This document shows positions 1 to 9,408 of a stretch of DNA of 41,130 bases, in pieces. The position numbers and the translations under genes were made by a program. The DNA is from Bacteroidia bacterium (GTDB taxonomy: Bacteria > Bacteroidota > Ignavibacteria > UBA10030): assembly GCA_022180565.1 (NCBI GenBank), contig BQML01000033.1, positions 1-41,130 on the forward strand, read 5' to 3'. The notes under the pieces were generated by a model. It ran no database searches. It had not been told where the DNA came from and worked only from the letters and a program-made list of their open reading frames with translations. Position 1 is the stretch's first letter, and each line of letters opens with the position of its first letter.

Positions 1-1251
1 GGAACAAGCGTGTATTTCCCCAACATGGTCATCCCAATGCTCCCGGAACAGCTTTCCAAAATCGTGTGCAGTCTTCGTCCCAACGAGGACCGGCTGGCGT
101 ATTCCGTGTTCATGACGGTGACTCCTCGGGGCGAGGTGAAGGATTATGAAATAAGGGAGACAGTGATCCGAAGCGCGAAGAGGTTCACCTATGAGGAAGT
201 TGAGGACATCCTTCGGGGAGGATCATCCGACCTGCCTTCGGCAATTCTGGATCGTCTCAGGGCAATGCATGATCTCAGCAAGGTGTTGACGCGGAAACGG
301 ATGAAGGAAGGGAGCATTGATTTCGAATCGTCCGAGGCGAAATTCCGGTTCGATCGGGACGGAAAGCCGTTAGAGATCATCAAGAAGGTCCGACTGGACA
401 GCCACCGCCTCGTCGAAGAATTCATGCTTCTGGCAAACAAGGTCGTGGCCACCCACATCGGTCTGGCGCGCAAGGAAGACCACGTCAAACCTTTTCTTTA
501 CCGCATCCACGACAGTCCCGATCCCGATCGTGTCCGTGAGCTGGCCGCGTTCGTGGAGCGGATGGGCTTCAAGCTCCCCCTCGAGGGCGGAGTTCCTTCG
601 AGGGCACTGCAGAAACTCCTCGATCAGGTGAAGGGAACTGAAGTGGAGAACGTGATCAACGAGGTGGCCCTCCGGACTATGGCGAAGGCGGTGTATTCGG
701 AGCGCAATATCGGGCATTACGGGCTTGCTTTCGACTATTATGCGCATTTCACGTCTCCTATTCGCCGGTATCCGGATCTCGTGGTGCATCGTTTGCTCAA
801 GGAGTACCACGGACGGGTGGGGCAAGCCCGGCGCGAGCAGCTGCTTCAGCGTTTGCCCGACATCGCCCGGCACTCGTCTGTGCGAGAACGCGTGGCCATG
901 GAAGCCGAACGTGCCGCGGTAAAGGTGATGCAAGTAGAGTACATGAAGCGTCACTTGGGCGATGAATTCGAAGGCGTAATTTCCGGCGTGACGCGCTTCG
1001 GAATGTTCGTGGAGATCAATGACCTTCTCGTCGAGGGAATGATCCATGTGAGAGACCTCGCGGACGATTATTATGTGCATGATGAGAAGAACTACGCGCT
1101 GATCGGAAAGCGAACGGGAAGGCGCTATCGCCTTGGCGACTCCGTGCACCTCAAAGTCGTACGCGTGAACGCCGAGGAGCGCGAGATTGACTTCACGATT
1201 GTGGACCGTCCTGAACAGCAGAAGCGGCACGGAAATCGGCGGCGGAACTAA
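1..1251 (+). CDS. rnr: Ribonuclease R, C-terminal part (5' end outside window)
   Basis: 3'-to-5' exoribonuclease of the RNase II/R (VacB) family, which degrades structured RNA in the cytoplasm. The reading frame is open from base 1 (G-T-S-V-Y-F-P-N), so the GTG at 10 is an internal codon and the true start lies upstream. Visible parts are the late RNB catalytic domain, with the family stretch MLPEQLS near the left edge and the signature YAHFTSPIRRYPDLVVHRLL, followed by a C-terminal S1 RNA-binding domain (from about GVISGVTRFGMFVEI to the end) and a short basic tail (KRHGNRRRN). The basic tail and S1 domain favour RNase R over RNase II. It is followed after 86 bp by another plus-strand gene. 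The identification is secure; only the 5' end is missing. Confidence 0.95.
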   Translation, partial: GTSVYFPNMVIPMLPEQLSKIVCSLRPNEDRLAYSVFMTVTPRGEVKDYEIRETVIRSAKRFTYEEVEDILRGGSSDLPSAILDRLRAMHDLSKVLTRKRMKEGSIDFESSEAKFRFDRDGKPLEIIKKVRLDSHRLVEEFMLLANKVVATHIGLARKEDHVKPFLYRIHDSPDPDRVRELAAFVERMGFKLPLEGGVPSRALQKLLDQVKGTEVENVINEVALRTMAKAVYSERNIGHYGLAFDYYAHFTSPIRRYPDLVVHRLLKEYHGRVGQARREQLLQRLPDIARHSSVRERVAMEAERAAVKVMQVEYMKRHLGDEFEGVISGVTRFGMFVEINDLLVEGMIHVRDLADDYYVHDEKNYALIGKRTGRRYRLGDSVHLKVVRVNAEEREIDFTIVDRPEQQKRHGNRRRN

Positions 1252-1337
1252 CCGCGTTCCTGTGCCGTTGGAATGGCTGTGACCCTGCGCGTTGCATTTT
1301 CCGGGGTTTTTGTCTACTATTGCTTTGAGGAAGTACC

Positions 1338-4300
1338 ATGACGAGAAAGACCTTCCTACCGTGTGTCTCCCTTCTTGTACTGGCGACGTGGATCGCTTCG
1401 CCGACTGCGCCGGCCCAGAATTCCGTCTTCGGCAAGAACAAGGTTCAATACAAGACCTTTGACTGGCATTTCATTCAGACAAGCCACTTTGACATCTATT
1501 ACGCCCAGAACGGCTACGAGCTGGCCACGTTCACCGGGCACGCGGCGGAAGAAGCGTATGAGCGGATCAACAAGCTCTTCCGCTACGAGATCACAAACCG
1601 CATCGCCATTGTCGTCCACAACTCCCACAACGAGTTTCAGCAAACCAACGTTGTCGGTGAGTATCTGGAGGAAGGCATCGGCGGTGTCACCGAGCTGTTC
1701 AAGAACCGCATCGTGATCCCCTTCGAAGGCGACTATGGGAACTTCCAGCGGGTGATTCATCATGAGCTTGTGCATGCGGTCATCAACGACATGTTTTACG
1801 GGGGGTCCATCCAGGCCCTCCTCGCAAGCCGTACACCCCTCGTTCTTCCCCTCTGGATGAACGAAGGGCTGGCCGAGTATTCGGCCCTTCGGTGGGACAC
1901 CAATTCCGACATGTTCATCCGCGATGCCACTATCCACAACTATCTCCCCCCGATCGAATATCTCGGCGGATACTTTGCCTACCGCGGCGGCCAGTCCGTC
2001 TGGCATTACATTGCCACAAAGTACGGCGAGCAGAAGATTTCAGAAATCCTGCACCGCATCAAGAGCACGCGGAACATCGAGCAGGGATTCCGCAGTACCA
2101 TCGGTCTGAACATTAAGGAACTGTCTGAGCGCTGGCAGAAGGAACAAAAGGTGCTCTACTGGCCCGACATCGCCAAGCGCGAAGAACCGGTCGATTACGC
2201 GCGAAGGCTGACGGACCACACGAAGCTCGAAAACTTCTACAACACAAGCCCTGCCATTTCGCCGCAGGGTGACCGGATCGCGTTCATATCCGACCGGGAC
2301 GATTATTTCGATGTCTATCTTCTGTCCGTCAGCGACGGAGAAATTCTCGACAAAGTGGTCAGCGGCCAGCGGACGAGCAACTTCGAAGAACTGCATCTTC
2401 TCACGCCGGGCATCACCTGGTCTCCGGACGGGCGGAAGATTGCCCTGGCCGTGAAAGCCGGCGAGCATGACGCGATCATGATCATCGACGCGGAATCCGG
2501 CGATGAGCAGAAACTCAGCTTCGACCTTGACGGCATCTTTTCCGTAGACTGGTCGAAGGACGGCAAAGTCCTCGTTTTCGTCGGCCTGAAGGCCCCTCAA
2601 TCGGATATCTATTTGTACAATCTTGAAACACACGAGCTGAAGAACCTCACGAACGACATTTTTTCGGATTCCGATCCCGTCCTGTCACCCGATGGCAAGA
2701 CGGTATACTTCAGTTCGGACCGGAGGGATTATACGGACGCGAACTCTTTGTCTGAGAGTTTCCGTATCAGTTCCTTTGAATTCAGCGGTACGGATCTCTA
2801 CAGTATTTCGGTCGAGACGGGGGAGATTCGGAGGATTGGGGGAAGCCCCTGGAGCCGTGAAACATCCCCGGTCGTATCGCCGGACGGATCCAAGTTGTTG
2901 TACATTTCGGATCGGAACGGCATCAATAATGTGTACGAGCACGATCTGACCAGCGGCACGGACAGACCGATTACGAACTCGTTGACCGGGATCTATCAGC
3001 TCTCGCTGTCGCAAGACGGATCAAAACTTGCGTTTTCATCTCTCACTGAGGCGGGTTTCGATATTTTCGTCATGCGGGTACCGTTTGAGAGATCCTTGAG
3101 TGTCCAGGAGCTTGAGCCAACGGAGTACATCAAGAACTTGAGGGATCTCCCGCGCACCGAGAAACCGATTGTGACGATTACCACGACGGAGTCCTCCCGC
3201 GACACCGTTGCGGTGCGGGGTAATGTGGTGATTATGGCAGATTCGACCGACAGAGAGATCCAGACCGAGCGATCCGGCGGCCGTGATCTCCGCGGGTTTG
3301 TCTTCTCCGAAGAGGTCATGCAGGACACCACGACCGGCAGACCCGCCGACCCGGCCTTGTTCGAAGTAGCAGACAATGTGGATAGCGGAGGAAATTTCAT
3401 TCCCCGAAAGTACAAGCTGAACTTTACGCCCGATTTGGTATACGGAACGGCAGGGTACAGCACGTTCTACGGCGTTGAAGGATCGACGCTGATGGCATTC
3501 AGCGACATGCTGGGAGACCACCAGATCATTTTCCAGACGAATCTTCTCCTCGATTTGCGGAACAGCGACTACGGCCTTGTCTACTATTACCTGCCGGAGA
3601 GAATCGATTTCGGCTTCCAGGGATTCCACAGTGCACGATTTCTCTACATCACCAATCAGTTCGGATTTGCCACGCTCTATCGGTTTCGCCAGTGGGCGCT
3701 GGGCGCGGCGGCATCGTACCCCATCGACAGGTTCCGCCGTCTCGACCTCTCGGTGTTGTGGCTGAACCTCTCCCGCGACAATCTGGACAATCCTTCGGAG
3801 AAATCCCAGCGGCGGTCGTTCATCCTTCCCCTCCTCTCCTATGTCAAGGACAATTCGATCTGGAAGGGCGGATGGTTCGGTCCAAACAACGGCATGAGGT
3901 TCAACGCGACGTTCTATGGGAGCGCGAAATTCAATGACCATTCGCTGGATCTCCAGACCTTCACGGTGGACTACCGCAGTTACAGTCCCCTCTTCAAGGA
4001 CTTCATTTTCGTTTTCCGCGGCACGGCGGGATTGAGCAACGGGAAAGACAGGCAGAATTTCTTTGTGGGAGGCAATGAGGGATGGATCAACCGACGGTTC
4101 GACGGCAATACCTTTCCGATCGTGAACGTGGAGGATTATGCTTTTTTGACCCCGGTCCTCCCCTTGCGCGGGTTCAATTACAATGCCATGACCGGCACAC
4201 GGTATACGGTCATAAATCTTGAAGCTCGCTTTCCCCTGATTCGATATCTGATCGGCGGGTCAATTCTGCCGCTGGGATTCCAGAACATTCTGGGCGCGGC

Positions 4301-4523
4301 ATTTCTGGACATCGGTTCGGCATGGAACAACACGGGCGGGTGGCAGGCTTTCCAGAGAACTCCCTCGGGCTCCCTGCGAACAAAAGACCTGCTGGTCGGC
4401 ATGGGTATCGGAACGCGCCTGTTCTTCTTCGGCTTCCCGATCAGGTTTGATATCGCCTGGAGCTACGACTGGGGCGAGTTGTCAAGGCCGATCTACTATG
4501 TTTCGATCGGGCCGGAGATCTAG
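1338..4523 (+). CDS. Secreted peptidase-MA-like / TolB beta-propeller / outer-membrane barrel protein
   Basis: 1061-residue exported protein with three parts. A signal peptide (about residues 1-27, ending in an A-Q cleavage region) leads into a gluzincin metallopeptidase-like domain: HELVH at 142-146 supplies the zinc-binding HExxH, and NEGLAEY at 175-181 holds candidate third-ligand glutamates (E176/E180). From about 300 to 600 come PD40/TolB-type propeller blades, recognisable by repeated SPDG and SDR motifs. From about 690 to the end there are alternating aromatic beta-strands resembling a bacterial surface antigen (BamA/TamA-like) barrel. The ATG is preceded by GGAAG at a suitable distance. 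Proteins of this build occur in Bacteroidota and relatives and are usually annotated only as PD40-domain proteins; substrate and partners are unknown. An outer-membrane location is inferred from the barrel. Confidence 0.85.
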   Translation: MTRKTFLPCVSLLVLATWIASPTAPAQNSVFGKNKVQYKTFDWHFIQTSHFDIYYAQNGYELATFTGHAAEEAYERINKLFRYEITNRIAIVVHNSHNEFQQTNVVGEYLEEGIGGVTELFKNRIVIPFEGDYGNFQRVIHHELVHAVINDMFYGGSIQALLASRTPLVLPLWMNEGLAEYSALRWDTNSDMFIRDATIHNYLPPIEYLGGYFAYRGGQSVWHYIATKYGEQKISEILHRIKSTRNIEQGFRSTIGLNIKELSERWQKEQKVLYWPDIAKREEPVDYARRLTDHTKLENFYNTSPAISPQGDRIAFISDRDDYFDVYLLSVSDGEILDKVVSGQRTSNFEELHLLTPGITWSPDGRKIALAVKAGEHDAIMIIDAESGDEQKLSFDLDGIFSVDWSKDGKVLVFVGLKAPQSDIYLYNLETHELKNLTNDIFSDSDPVLSPDGKTVYFSSDRRDYTDANSLSESFRISSFEFSGTDLYSISVETGEIRRIGGSPWSRETSPVVSPDGSKLLYISDRNGINNVYEHDLTSGTDRPITNSLTGIYQLSLSQDGSKLAFSSLTEAGFDIFVMRVPFERSLSVQELEPTEYIKNLRDLPRTEKPIVTITTTESSRDTVAVRGNVVIMADSTDREIQTERSGGRDLRGFVFSEEVMQDTTTGRPADPALFEVADNVDSGGNFIPRKYKLNFTPDLVYGTAGYSTFYGVEGSTLMAFSDMLGDHQIIFQTNLLLDLRNSDYGLVYYYLPERIDFGFQGFHSARFLYITNQFGFATLYRFRQWALGAAASYPIDRFRRLDLSVLWLNLSRDNLDNPSEKSQRRSFILPLLSYVKDNSIWKGGWFGPNNGMRFNATFYGSAKFNDHSLDLQTFTVDYRSYSPLFKDFIFVFRGTAGLSNGKDRQNFFVGGNEGWINRRFDGNTFPIVNVEDYAFLTPVLPLRGFNYNAMTGTRYTVINLEARFPLIRYLIGGSILPLGFQNILGAAFLDIGSAWNNTGGWQAFQRTPSGSLRTKDLLVGMGIGTRLFFFGFPIRFDIAWSYDWGELSRPIYYVSIGPEI

Positions 4524-4572
4524 ACCCTGCAAGAGTCGGTTTCCGCTTGAGGTTTCGGGTTCCCCAGAGTTC

Positions 4573-4590
4573 AGGTTCCGGAGAGAACCT
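4573..4590. terminator. Possible hairpin between convergent genes
   Basis: AGGTTC and GAACCT flank a 6-nt loop in the 101-bp gap between two convergent genes. There is no T-run on either side, so intrinsic termination is only a possibility. Confidence 0.2.
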
Positions 4591-4624
4591 CATCCTCCGG
4601 AGCCGGAATCCTGCGTACGTCCTT

Positions 4625-6139
4625 CTATCCCTTCCCCTGTTCTCCCAACACCCCTTCAGACTTTGCCACGATCGTAGCAACGGCCGCGTCACCGACGACG
4701 TTCAGCACCGTGCGGCACATGTCGAGCAGGCGATCCACACCAAGGATCAAAGCGATTCCCTCCTCCGGAACGTTGACCGAACGCAGGACGATGATCAGCA
4801 TCACAATCCCCACGCCCGGCACGGGCGCCGTGCCGATCGAGGCAAGCACTGCGGTGAGGAGAATCGTCAACTGCTCGGCCAGCCCGAGATCCATCTGATA
4901 CACCTGTGCGATAAAGACGGCCGCGACAGCCTGGTACATGGAGGTCCCGTCCATGTTGATAGTCGCCCCCAGGGGAAGAACAAAGCTTGTGATTTTCTTG
5001 GGAACGCCGAGGTTGTTTTCACATGCTTTCATGTTGACTGGAAGCGTGGCGCCGCTCGAACTGGTGGTGAAAGCCACGAGCATCACCTCGCGCAAACCCG
5101 AAAAGAATTTCCGGAACGGGATGCCGGAATAGAACCTCGCGAGCATGCCGAGAAATCCGACCATGTGAAGAATCAAGCCAAGCACGAGCGTCACCGCATA
5201 CCACACCAGAGTCTCCAGGATGTCGAAACCGAACTCCCCCACGGTGGCAGAGATCAGGGCGAATACACCGTAGGGAGCGATGGCCATGATCATTCCCACC
5301 ATCTTGATCATCGTTTCGCTCATTCCGTCAAAGAACCGGATCACCGGCCCGGCCTTCTCCTCTCCCACCATCGTCAGGCTTATGCCGATCATCAGCGCGA
5401 AAAACACAATCTGCAGCATTTCCCCATTGGCGAGGGCGTTGATCGGGTTGGTGGCAACAATGTTTACCACCATGTCGATCAGATCAATCGGCGGAATGGC
5501 GGATTGAATGTCGGGTTGAAACTCCATTTTCAACTTTTCCAGAACGTCCGCCGTGAGCCGCGTCCCGGGCTCAATGAGATTGACCAGCACCAGGCCGATC
5601 GTGATCGCGCTCGTAATCGTCACCATGTACAGGAGCACGGTTTTTCCGCCCAACGTTCCGACACGCCGTATATCTCCAAGACTGGCGGCCCCGACGATGA
5701 GCGACGAAAGCACCAACGGGATCGCAATAAACATCAGGAGTCGGATGAAGATCGTGCCGACCGGCTTGATGGTCATGGCGATTGTTTTGACCTTCTCGAT
5801 CCCGCGGACGTTATCAATCCGGAGCGGGGGTGAAGACTCCTGCTGAGCGGAGCGGACCATGACGGTCAAGTGTTCCCTGTCGGCCTTCGGCAGTCTGCGA
5901 TACGCCTGGAGAATCCGGAGTTGATCCTCGCGGCCGAAGGTTTCCAGAACGACGGTATCGCGGACAAAGGCCACGGTCTCCCACCGGGAAACGACCGTCG
6001 CTTCCACTGTACGGCCGACGGCGTGGCTGATTTCAAGCTCGTACTTGTCGACCTTGAAAAGGGCACCGAACAGCGCGCCGAGAACGAGGCCGGCCAGAAT
6101 TTTGTGATGCAGGGGGATGGTTTTCCAGGAAATTGCCAT
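4625..6139 (-). CDS. Dicarboxylate/amino acid:cation symporter (DAACS family)
   Basis: Inner-membrane Na+ or H+-coupled uptake carrier of the GltP/DctA/GltT family (PF00375), 504 residues. Family signatures are clear: the serine-rich re-entrant loop TTSSSGATLPVNM, then the NMDGTSMYQAVAAVFIAQ helix, and the late PVPGVGIVML and GVDRLLDMCRTVLNVVGDA segments that bind cation and substrate. Unusually, about 90 mostly hydrophilic residues (roughly 30-115, rich in charged residues) lie between the first hydrophobic segment and the next one, longer than in the well-known members. The ATG lies 3 bp after the stop of nhaC-like gene 6143-8083, so the two are probably co-transcribed. Whether the substrate is glutamate, aspartate or a C4-dicarboxylate cannot be read from the sequence. 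Confidence 0.9.
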   Translation of the reverse strand: MAISWKTIPLHHKILAGLVLGALFGALFKVDKYELEISHAVGRTVEATVVSRWETVAFVRDTVVLETFGREDQLRILQAYRRLPKADREHLTVMVRSAQQESSPPLRIDNVRGIEKVKTIAMTIKPVGTIFIRLLMFIAIPLVLSSLIVGAASLGDIRRVGTLGGKTVLLYMVTITSAITIGLVLVNLIEPGTRLTADVLEKLKMEFQPDIQSAIPPIDLIDMVVNIVATNPINALANGEMLQIVFFALMIGISLTMVGEEKAGPVIRFFDGMSETMIKMVGMIMAIAPYGVFALISATVGEFGFDILETLVWYAVTLVLGLILHMVGFLGMLARFYSGIPFRKFFSGLREVMLVAFTTSSSGATLPVNMKACENNLGVPKKITSFVLPLGATINMDGTSMYQAVAAVFIAQVYQMDLGLAEQLTILLTAVLASIGTAPVPGVGIVMLIIVLRSVNVPEEGIALILGVDRLLDMCRTVLNVVGDAAVATIVAKSEGVLGEQGKG

Positions 6140-6142
6140 GGG

Positions 6143-8083
6143 TCATGCTTTCGAATGTTCAACTTTTTTTCCGACGAGGAGCATGAATGCCACGAGGAGG
6201 CCCGTCCCGACCGCAATCGAAAGCCATGGAGAGATACCGAAGGCGGTGGGAATATCCCCGACTGCCATTCCGATGACCGCGGCGAGGACGGCGTACGGAA
6301 GCTGGGTGCGCACATGATCAATATGGTCCACAGCGGACGCCATAGAGCTCAGAATCGTCGTGTCGGAGATCGGGGAACAATGATCGCCGAACACAGCGCC
6401 GGCGAGCACGGAGCTGATGACGCCGTGCAGAATGATCGTGAGTTCTTCTCCCCGGAGCCCCGCGTCGAGGGACAGCGTGTTCCCCAGCGGTATGACGAGC
6501 GGCATCATGATGGCCATCGTTCCCCAGCTTGTGCCCGTGGCAAAGCTCATGAGCGCGGCGATGAGGAATGTCAGCACCGGAAGCCAATGAGGTTCGATAG
6601 TGCCCCTCAGCACTTGCACGAGAAAATCGGCGGTTTTGATCTCTTCGGTGACGGCTCCGATGGACCAAGCCAGGATCAGAATCAGCATCGCAAGCAGCAT
6701 CGATTTCAATCCCGAGAACCATGCGTCGACGGTGTCTCCGAGTTTCATGATCCTCTGCCCCACGGTCAGGAGGATCGCCACGAGACATCCGGTCAGCGAC
6801 GCCCAGAGCAACGCGGCATAGGAATCGGCTTTGCTGATGATCTCGCCAACGGAGAAGGTTGTCCGGCCGTCCGCTTCGAGCGCTGAGGTCCCTGTCGCAT
6901 ACAGTCCATAGAGGCCGACGATGAGAATGGCAAGAATGGGTATGAGGCCGTTGTACCATCTCGCCGGTTTTCCATCTGAGACCGCATCCGCCGTACTATC
7001 CGTCAGATCCACCGCAGGCTGGGATCCCGGACGCAGAACCTCTCCGGTCGAGCGCGCTCTACGTTCGGCCGCGAGCATGGGCCCGAAATCCCTGTTCATC
7101 CATGCGATTAAGAACACCAGGATCAGCGTGAAGATCGGATAAAATCGGTACGGGATCGTCTGCAGAAATACGGAATAGGGTTCTTCTGTCGAGCCGATCA
7201 TTCTCAGCCCGTCGGCAATCAGTCCGACCTCATAGCCGATCCATGTCGAGACGATAAACACACTTGCAACCGTTGCCGCCCCGGCGTCGACGATGAACGA
7301 GAGTTTTTCCCGTGAGACATGCAGACGGTCGGTGATCGGCCGCATCAGATTTCCCCGCACCAAAACGTTGGCATAATCGTCGAAGAACATGACAAACGCC
7401 ATCGCCCAAGTCGCCAGCTGTCCTCCCCGCGGGCTTTTGGCATAGCGCGTAATAAGGTTGGCGATTCCGACCGTGCCTCCGTTTTTCGAGATCACCCCGA
7501 CCATTCCTCCAAAGAGCATGCTAAACATGATGATCTGCACGTGCGAGGCATCCGACAACGCCTTCAGGATGAAGTGATCCAGTACTCGGAAGATTCCTCC
7601 CACGACGTCGTAGTTGAAGAGAATAACCGCGCCGAACCAGATGCCCGCGAACAGCGAAATGACGACCTGACGGAGCAGAAGCGCAAGGGCAATGGCTATG
7701 AGGGGCGGGAGAATGCTCAACCAGCCCGGAACAACTCTGAGCCGCGCCGCACCGGCCAGGCTGTCGGCCTCGAGGGTCAGTTCACGCATCCCCGACTCGT
7801 CGATCATCACATCGGGGACCTTGAGCACACCGCCCGTGAAACGCAGGGAATCCTCCAGCACGACGCCCATGGACACGCGGCGTGCCCCTTTCAAGACGGC
7901 AGATCCGTTATAGGATGTCAGGATCTTTCCCGACGAGTCAAGGACCGATGCTTCCAGGTCGAAATTGACGCCTGTCAGGGCAAACGGGGGGGCTTTGAGA
8001 GTGAGCCTGCCCGGAGACTGCGCATGGAGCACCGCGGGGAACAACCACAGAAGAGAGCACAGCACGACGAGCGTTCTCGGCAA
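6143..8083 (-). CDS. NhaC-family Na+/H+ antiporter with exported N-terminal domain
   Basis: 646-residue membrane transporter. Residues 1-22 look like a signal peptide (hydrophobic core then A-Q). Residues about 23-120 form a beta-rich domain resembling an Ig-like or adhesion module, and the NhaC antiporter core (PF03553) starts at about 125. Core features include AMAFVMFFDDYANVLVRGNL, TGTSWGTMAIMMPLVIPLG and VFGDHCSPISDTTILSSMAS, all typical of NhaC. The start is TTG, supported by a good GGAGG 5 nt upstream at 8089-8093. It precedes the symporter gene by 3 bp. Function: sodium/proton exchange, or sodium-coupled exchange of another solute as in some NhaC members. The N-terminal domain faces the periplasm by inference and its role is unknown. 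Confidence 0.9.
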   Translation of the reverse strand: MPRTLVVLCSLLWLFPAVLHAQSPGRLTLKAPPFALTGVNFDLEASVLDSSGKILTSYNGSAVLKGARRVSMGVVLEDSLRFTGGVLKVPDVMIDESGMRELTLEADSLAGAARLRVVPGWLSILPPLIAIALALLLRQVVISLFAGIWFGAVILFNYDVVGGIFRVLDHFILKALSDASHVQIIMFSMLFGGMVGVISKNGGTVGIANLITRYAKSPRGGQLATWAMAFVMFFDDYANVLVRGNLMRPITDRLHVSREKLSFIVDAGAATVASVFIVSTWIGYEVGLIADGLRMIGSTEEPYSVFLQTIPYRFYPIFTLILVFLIAWMNRDFGPMLAAERRARSTGEVLRPGSQPAVDLTDSTADAVSDGKPARWYNGLIPILAILIVGLYGLYATGTSALEADGRTTFSVGEIISKADSYAALLWASLTGCLVAILLTVGQRIMKLGDTVDAWFSGLKSMLLAMLILILAWSIGAVTEEIKTADFLVQVLRGTIEPHWLPVLTFLIAALMSFATGTSWGTMAIMMPLVIPLGNTLSLDAGLRGEELTIILHGVISSVLAGAVFGDHCSPISDTTILSSMASAVDHIDHVRTQLPYAVLAAVIGMAVGDIPTAFGISPWLSIAVGTGLLVAFMLLVGKKVEHSKA

Positions 8084-8088
8084 TCAAG

Positions 8089-8093
8089 CCTCC
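8089..8093 (-). promoter_or_regulatory. Shine-Dalgarno deciding a TTG start
   Basis: GGAGG on the minus strand, 5 nt before the TTG at 8083-8081. It supports a TTG start that places a complete signal peptide at the front of the NhaC-like protein. Confidence 0.6.
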
Positions 8094-8169
8094 GGGGCAA
8101 GAAGTGGCATAAGAAACGACACGAATGTAGAAAGAAGAGGACGGAAATGCAATGAATTGTTGCGATTCC

Positions 8170-9408
8170 TCACCGGCTTTCGACGCGCCGAAGCAAAACC
8201 ATCCCCGCGAGCAGGAGAACACCGACGGCAAGGAGGGCCGCGCGCTGATTCACGTTGGAGGACACCACACCGAACACGATTGGACCGATGACGGCCGAGG
8301 CTTTTCCGAAAAACGAATAGAAACCGAAAAACTCCGTCTTTTTTTCCTTCGGAACGAGCGTGCTCATCAGACTCCGGCTTGACGATTGTGAGGAGCCGAG
8401 AGCAACACCCGCGAGCACTCCAACGCCGAAGAACGCCGTTTTGTCTTCAATGAAATAAGCGATCACGAGAATGATCAACCAGAGAACCAAGGACATGTTC
8501 AGGGACCGTTTGTGGCCAAGCTTGTCGGCGAGAACGCCGAACAGCACCGAGCCTGCCATCGCCGACGTTTGAACGATCGCGAAGAAGATGATGATCTCTT
8601 CGACGTCCAGCCGCAAAGTCTCATCGGCAAAAATGGAAGAAAACACGATAATCGTATTCACCGCATCGATATAGAGAAAGTACGCAAGCAGAAATCTCCC
8701 CACATTCCGGTAGCGGCCGAATTCGCGGAACGTCGAAATCACTCTGCCTACGCCGATGGCCAGAAAATCCGAGCGCAGAGATGCAGAGCGCTGGCGGTCC
8801 GGCACGGCAATGAACAACGGAAGGGCAAAGAGGAAGAACATACCTGCCGCAATGAGGAAACTCAGTCGGACGTTGCCCAGGTTTTCCACCTCGAACCCCC
8901 CTGCGTAGAGCGGGAGCGCGATCATCAGCGTGGCAAGGGAGCCGACGTATCCCATGGCAAACCCGTATCCCGAGACGCGTCCGTAGGTTCGCTCAGTCGT
9001 GATCTCCGGAAGAAAAGCATCATAGAATACCAATCCCGCCTCGAAGCCGATGTTGGCGAGGATCAGGAGGACCATCCCCTGTGCAATCATGTTCTGTTCC
9101 ACGAAGAAGAGGGCCGCGGTCGCGCCGATACACAGGATAGTAAACAGCCCCAAGAACCGTTTCTTACCCGCGCCATAGTCCGCAACCGCGCCCAGAACGG
9201 GTGAGATCAGGGCAACAATCAACATAGAAGCGCTGAAGGAGATCCCCCAGAGCGCGTCACCCTGGTCGCTGGCGGCCGCGACGATCTTCTTGAAATACAA
9301 GGGATACCCGACCGTGAGAATCAGAACGTAGAAGGCTGTGTTCGCGAAATCGAACAGGGTCCAGGAGAGGATCTTGCCGCGCGAAATAGGGTACTCGGGG
9401 TGGGTCAT
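8170..9408 (-). CDS. MFS transporter, UMF1 (Atg22-like) family
   Basis: 412-residue membrane protein with about 12 hydrophobic segments, of the UMF1/Atg22-like branch of the major facilitator superfamily. Indicators are the N-terminal SWTLFDFANTAFYVLILTV, the first-half loop SPVLGAVADYGAGKKRF, the NIGFEAGLVFYDAFLPEI helix, and the mid-protein loop GVLADKLGHKRSL, which corresponds to the MFS loop between half-repeats. The ATG overlaps the nusB stop by 4 bp (ATGA), so the genes are translationally coupled. The last residues (LLRRVESR) are cytoplasmic. Bacterial family members have no agreed substrate; amino-acid or small-metabolite export has been proposed by analogy with the yeast vacuolar protein. 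An 86-bp gap separates it from the NhaC-like gene. Confidence 0.88.
   Translation of the reverse strand: MTHPEYPISRGKILSWTLFDFANTAFYVLILTVGYPLYFKKIVAAASDQGDALWGISFSASMLIVALISPVLGAVADYGAGKKRFLGLFTILCIGATAALFFVEQNMIAQGMVLLILANIGFEAGLVFYDAFLPEITTERTYGRVSGYGFAMGYVGSLATLMIALPLYAGGFEVENLGNVRLSFLIAAGMFFLFALPLFIAVPDRQRSASLRSDFLAIGVGRVISTFREFGRYRNVGRFLLAYFLYIDAVNTIIVFSSIFADETLRLDVEEIIIFFAIVQTSAMAGSVLFGVLADKLGHKRSLNMSLVLWLIILVIAYFIEDKTAFFGVGVLAGVALGSSQSSSRSLMSTLVPKEKKTEFFGFYSFFGKASAVIGPIVFGVVSSNVNQRAALLAVGVLLLAGMVLLRRVESR

Noticed and set aside
4547-5833. Long plus-strand frame opposite the symporter gene
   Set aside because: A histidine- and arginine-rich antisense shadow of a clear transporter gene. 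Similar long shadows oppose the copper ATPase and NhaC genes.
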